From the NCBI RefSeq assembly GCF_021172145.1, contig NZ_CP089095.1:2046001-2110000 (forward strand): a stretch of 64,000 nucleotides of DNA, in the 5' to 3' direction. The stretch is from Flavobacterium cyclinae. Lineage in GTDB: Bacteria; Bacteroidota; Bacteroidia; Flavobacteriales; Flavobacteriaceae. Below are positions 61,544-64,000 of this stretch, piece by piece (position 1 is the stretch's first letter; each line of letters begins with the position of its first letter). A model generated the notes under the pieces. That model was given only the letters and a program-made list of their open reading frames with translations, was not told the DNA's origin and made no database searches. A program made the translations under genes and the position numbers.

Positions 61544-61924
61544 ATGGGAATTTTTTCTGCTTTACTTGGAAATGCAGGTGCTGTAAATCAAGAAACTTTA
61601 GTAAAAGATTATGGCAAATTATTAATCACTGGAGAAGAAATTGAATTAGGTTTCAAACTGATTCGTGACACTTTTATTTTTACAAACAAGCGATTAATAT
61701 TGATTGAAAAACAAGGAATAACAGGTAGTAAAATTGAATACAAATCGATTACTTACAAAAGTATTTCACGCTTTAGTGTTGAAACAGCAGGAACTTTTGA
61801 CTTAGAAGCCGAATTGAAAATTTGGGTTTCTAGCGAAGCTCATCCAAGTATCGTGAAACAATTTAATAAATCTGTCAATGTCTATGATGTGCAGAATGTT
61901 TTGGCACATCATGTTTTAAAATAA
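61544..61924 (+). CDS. PH-domain (YvbH-like) protein
   Basis: 126 residues; bacterial pleckstrin-homology-like domain: GEEIELGFKLIRDTFIFTNKRLILIEKQGITGSKIEYKSI-type segment and SRFSVETAGTFDLEAELKIW. Same family as Bacillus YvbH. Cytosolic, function unknown. 4 nt before murQ. Confidence 0.88.
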   Translation: MGIFSALLGNAGAVNQETLVKDYGKLLITGEEIELGFKLIRDTFIFTNKRLILIEKQGITGSKIEYKSITYKSISRFSVETAGTFDLEAELKIWVSSEAHPSIVKQFNKSVNVYDVQNVLAHHVLK

Positions 61925-61928
61925 TCGC

Positions 61929-62753
61929 ATGAATTTTACCAAAACAACAGAACAAGCATCCAAATACGAACATTTAGAAAAAATGTCGGTAACGGATTTG
62001 TTGGCGAATATCAACAATGAAGACAAAACAGTTCCGTTAGCGGTGGAAAAAGCCTTACCCCAAATTGAAAAATTAGTTACTGAAATTGTTTCGAAAATGA
62101 AACAAGGCGGTCGTTTGTTTTACATTGGTGCGGGAACTTCAGGACGTTTAGGAATTGTAGATGCTTCGGAATGTCCACCAACTTTTGGTGTTCCTTTTGA
62201 TTTGGTAATTGGAATTATTGCAGGCGGCGATAGTGCAATTCGAAAAGCAGTTGAATTTGCTGAAGACGACCAGGAACAAGCTTGGAAAGATTTACAACAA
62301 TGGAACATCAATAAAAACGATGTTGTTGTTGGAATAGCAGCTTCAGGAACTACGCCTTATGTGATTGGCGGTTTAGAAATGTGCAATCAAAATAACATCA
62401 GCACAGGAAGTATCAGTTGTAACGCGGAAAGTCCACTATCCAAAACTGCTCAATTTCCAATTGATGTTGTGGTTGGACCAGAATTCGTTACAGGAAGTTC
62501 TCGTATGAAAGCTGGAACAGCTCAAAAATTGGTTTTAAACATGATTTCGACTTCAACCATGATTCAGTTAGGACGAGTTAAAGGCAATAAAATGGTTGAT
62601 ATGCAATTGAGTAACACCAAATTGATCGATAGAGGAACAAGAATGATTATGGACGAGATTCCAGTAAATTATGAAGAAGCTGGGAAACTTTTAGAAACAC
62701 ACGGAAGTGTTAGAAATGCCGTAAACTTTTACAACAATAAAAATAAAATATAA
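61929..62753 (+). CDS. murQ: N-acetylmuramic acid 6-phosphate etherase
   Basis: Splits MurNAc-6-P into GlcNAc-6-P and lactate in cell-wall recycling. 274 residues: SIS domain with GAGTSGRLGIVDASECPPTFG in part, SISCNAESPLSK, and GSSRMKAGTAQKLVLNMISTS. Conserved Glu residues of the active site are in place. Normal length. Start 4 nt after the PH-domain gene. Confidence 0.93.
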   Translation: MNFTKTTEQASKYEHLEKMSVTDLLANINNEDKTVPLAVEKALPQIEKLVTEIVSKMKQGGRLFYIGAGTSGRLGIVDASECPPTFGVPFDLVIGIIAGGDSAIRKAVEFAEDDQEQAWKDLQQWNINKNDVVVGIAASGTTPYVIGGLEMCNQNNISTGSISCNAESPLSKTAQFPIDVVVGPEFVTGSSRMKAGTAQKLVLNMISTSTMIQLGRVKGNKMVDMQLSNTKLIDRGTRMIMDEIPVNYEEAGKLLETHGSVRNAVNFYNNKNKI

Positions 62754-62754
62754 T

Positions 62755-63219
62755 ATGAAACAGTTAATTTTAATCTTAGCAATATTCGGTTTTTCAACAA
62801 CTTTTGCTCAAAAATTAGAATACAATGAAGGTAAAATATTTCAAGATGGGGAACAAATTTCTTCTTTTGAAACCAAAAACTTATTGAAATCTGATTTAAA
62901 AGCCTTACATCTATTCAAAAAAGCAAAAACTAAAGAATCTCTTGGTGGTTTTTTACTAGGATTAGGAATAGGTGGAACTGCTGCTGATTTAGTTATGGGA
63001 TTAACTTCTGATGTAAAATACCCAACAGTAATTACATATGCTGGTGTTGGCCTAATGGTGGTTTCAATCCCTATTTTATCAGGAAGAAAGAAATTAGTTC
63101 AGGAAAGTGTTGATCTGTATAACCAAGGATTAAAAGAACAAAATAAAACTTTAGGTGACAATTTTGAAATGAATTTTGTGACAAATTCTAATGGTGTTGG
63201 ATTTCGAATTACTTTCTAA
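62755..63219 (+). CDS. Exported or membrane protein of unknown function
   Basis: 154 residues; signal peptide (1-19, ending TTFAQ). Middle has a Gly-rich hydrophobic stretch GGFLLGLGIGGTAADLVMGL and GVGLMVVSIPILSG, so two membrane helices or a barrel-adjacent region. No family recognised. Starts 1 nt after murQ and shares one base with the next gene. Confidence 0.7.
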   Translation: MKQLILILAIFGFSTTFAQKLEYNEGKIFQDGEQISSFETKNLLKSDLKALHLFKKAKTKESLGGFLLGLGIGGTAADLVMGLTSDVKYPTVITYAGVGLMVVSIPILSGRKKLVQESVDLYNQGLKEQNKTLGDNFEMNFVTNSNGVGFRITF

Positions 63220-63449
63220 TGGCAACAGATAAAAACATATTAGCAAAAGGAATAAAGTATTTAGCTGGAGCTTTACCATTGTTATTTCTTGGCCCTATTA
63301 TTATTAACAGTGCATTCAAAAATGAAAAACATCCTTTATATCCATATGTTTTAACATTGGGAATATTAGTTGCTTTAACAGCGATGTTTCTAATTTACAA
63401 AGGCATTAATACTTTAGTAAAAAGTATGTTTGATGGTGATAAACAATAG
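63219..63449 (+). CDS. DUF6095 small membrane protein
   Basis: 76 residues with two hydrophobic helices (about 12-30 and 42-62): YLAGALPLLFLGPIIINSAFKN and YVLTLGILVALTAMFLIYKGI. The LFxGPxxINSAFKNxxHP phrase is the DUF6095 signature. Function unknown. ATG overlaps the previous stop (TAATG). Confidence 0.82.
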   Translation: MATDKNILAKGIKYLAGALPLLFLGPIIINSAFKNEKHPLYPYVLTLGILVALTAMFLIYKGINTLVKSMFDGDKQ

Positions 63450-63492
63450 CAATAACAAGTTTAACCCCTAAGCTTCGAAACAAAAATCAATT

Positions 63493-63879
63493 ATGAAATT
63501 CAAAATACAATATTCGATTTACGGTTTACTATTACTAACTGTACTAACTTCTTGTTACAATCAAGAACGCAATTGCACTGATTTTAAAACCGGAAAATTC
63601 ACTTCAGAAACCGAAATTGAAGGAAAAAAATATACGAGTACATTTGAACGTAATGATTCCATTCAAATTGAAACTTTTGAAGGAAAAATCGATACGTTTA
63701 AAGTTAGATGGACGAATGATTGTGAATACGTAATGCAAAATATTCATCCTAAAAACAGAGAGGAGAAGAAAGCAGTTCAAATGAAGATTTTAACTACTGA
63801 TAAAAACTCTTATACATTTGAATATTCATTTGTAGGCGATTCAAAAAAACAAAGAGGAACAGTAAGAAAAATGGATTAA
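63493..63879 (+). CDS. Lipoprotein of unknown function
   Basis: 128 residues; lipobox LTSC (C21). Mature part CYNQERNCTDFKTGKFTSETEIEGKKYTSTFERND contains a second Cys pair candidate (C28) and beta strands of a small barrel-like fold; DTFKVRWTNDCEYVM is conserved in flavobacterial homologues. Proteins like this sometimes carry the name DNA topoisomerase IV in databases, which nothing in the sequence supports. Confidence 0.75.
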   Translation: MKFKIQYSIYGLLLLTVLTSCYNQERNCTDFKTGKFTSETEIEGKKYTSTFERNDSIQIETFEGKIDTFKVRWTNDCEYVMQNIHPKNREEKKAVQMKILTTDKNSYTFEYSFVGDSKKQRGTVRKMD

Positions 63880-63912
63880 TATTCAAAACTTTCCTACTGT
63901 TCCATTATAAAA

Positions 63913-64000
63913 TTAAGACAATCCCGTAATTCTTCCTTCGTTGTCAATATCAATTCGTTCTGCGTTTGGAACCGCTGGTAAACCTGGCATTCGCATTACA
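63913..64000 (-). CDS. fhs: C-terminal end of formate-tetrahydrofolate ligase (partial)
   Basis: Minus-strand frame with stop TAA at 63913-63915 and running off the right edge. The visible end reads VMRMPGLPAVPNAERIDI then NEGRITGLS, close to the known C-terminus of Fhs (MRMPGLPKVPAAE...D...G.I.GL). Fhs activates formate for one-carbon and purine metabolism. Only 28 residues are seen. Confidence 0.7.
   Translation of the reverse strand, partial: VMRMPGLPAVPNAERIDIDNEGRITGLS

Overview
The window is a chromosomal segment of a low-GC Bacteroidota bacterium, almost certainly a Flavobacterium or close relative. Pointers are the Bacteroidota -7 promoter box TAnnTTTG (for example TATATTTG before the tRNA cluster), near-absence of Shine-Dalgarno sites, a type IX secretion (T9SS) C-terminal sorting domain, glutamine synthetase III, many DUF families typical of flavobacteria, and a crtI-crtB-crtZ carotenoid cluster. 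Most of it is ordinary core genome with short operons and clear hairpin terminators. No prophage, plasmid gene or CRISPR array is visible.

Layout: 1-16000 is mostly minus strand: yidC, pyrG, small proteins, an OsmC protein, a LysM/periplasmic-binding fusion, guaA, a PurM-type AIR synthase, three tandem OmpA-like proteins and glutamine synthetase III. 16-26 kb carries small proteins, a REP-associated tyrosine transposase (RAYT) with REP-like palindromes, a fused IcmF-type B12-dependent mutase, DUF4197, an FKBP-like lipoprotein, an S4 protein, a methyltransferase, a phosphoribosyltransferase and shikimate kinase. 26.3-26.7 kb holds tRNA-Lys, tRNA-Lys and tRNA-Leu. 26.8-30.5 kb is a B12-binding MerR regulator (CarH/LitR-like) followed by crtI-crtB-crtZ. 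30.5-32.6 kb is an ECF sigma factor operon with two DUF4252 proteins. 32.7-39.6 kb is a cobalamin uptake locus: riboswitch-controlled TonB receptor, TonB-C-like protein, and ABC binding protein, permease and ATPase. 39.6-41.5 kb has a dienelactone hydrolase, a membrane protein and a pseudouridine synthase.

41.5-44.6 kb is the accessory island: a candidate small RNA, an unrecognised 238-residue protein, a hairpin-rich 470-bp gap with a possible 68-residue ORF, and a stand-alone reverse transcriptase with intact catalytic motifs. It resembles the architecture of defence-associated reverse transcriptases (DRT) with an adjacent non-coding RNA and is the best candidate for an undescribed system. 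44.6-50.5 kb holds rmuC, a thioesterase, a diheme cytochrome lipoprotein, a T9SS-secreted FG-GAP/ASPIC protein and a DUF4412 protein. An intact IS3-family element sits at 50.5-51.9 kb. 52-64 kb returns to core genes (rocD, rlmD, a choloylglycine hydrolase-like enzyme, RNA methyltransferases, ZIP transporter, murQ) and ends in the 3' end of a gene resembling formate-tetrahydrofolate ligase.

A cobalamin theme runs through the window: B12 import under a B12 riboswitch, a B12-dependent mutase, and a probable B12-based light sensor beside the carotenoid genes. A second theme is dispersed non-coding repeats: a 134-bp terminal-inverted-repeat element in the B12 locus, REP-like GTAG palindromes around the RAYT gene, and a 155-bp element after pyrG. 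All family calls come from reading motifs by eye; no search or folding was run.
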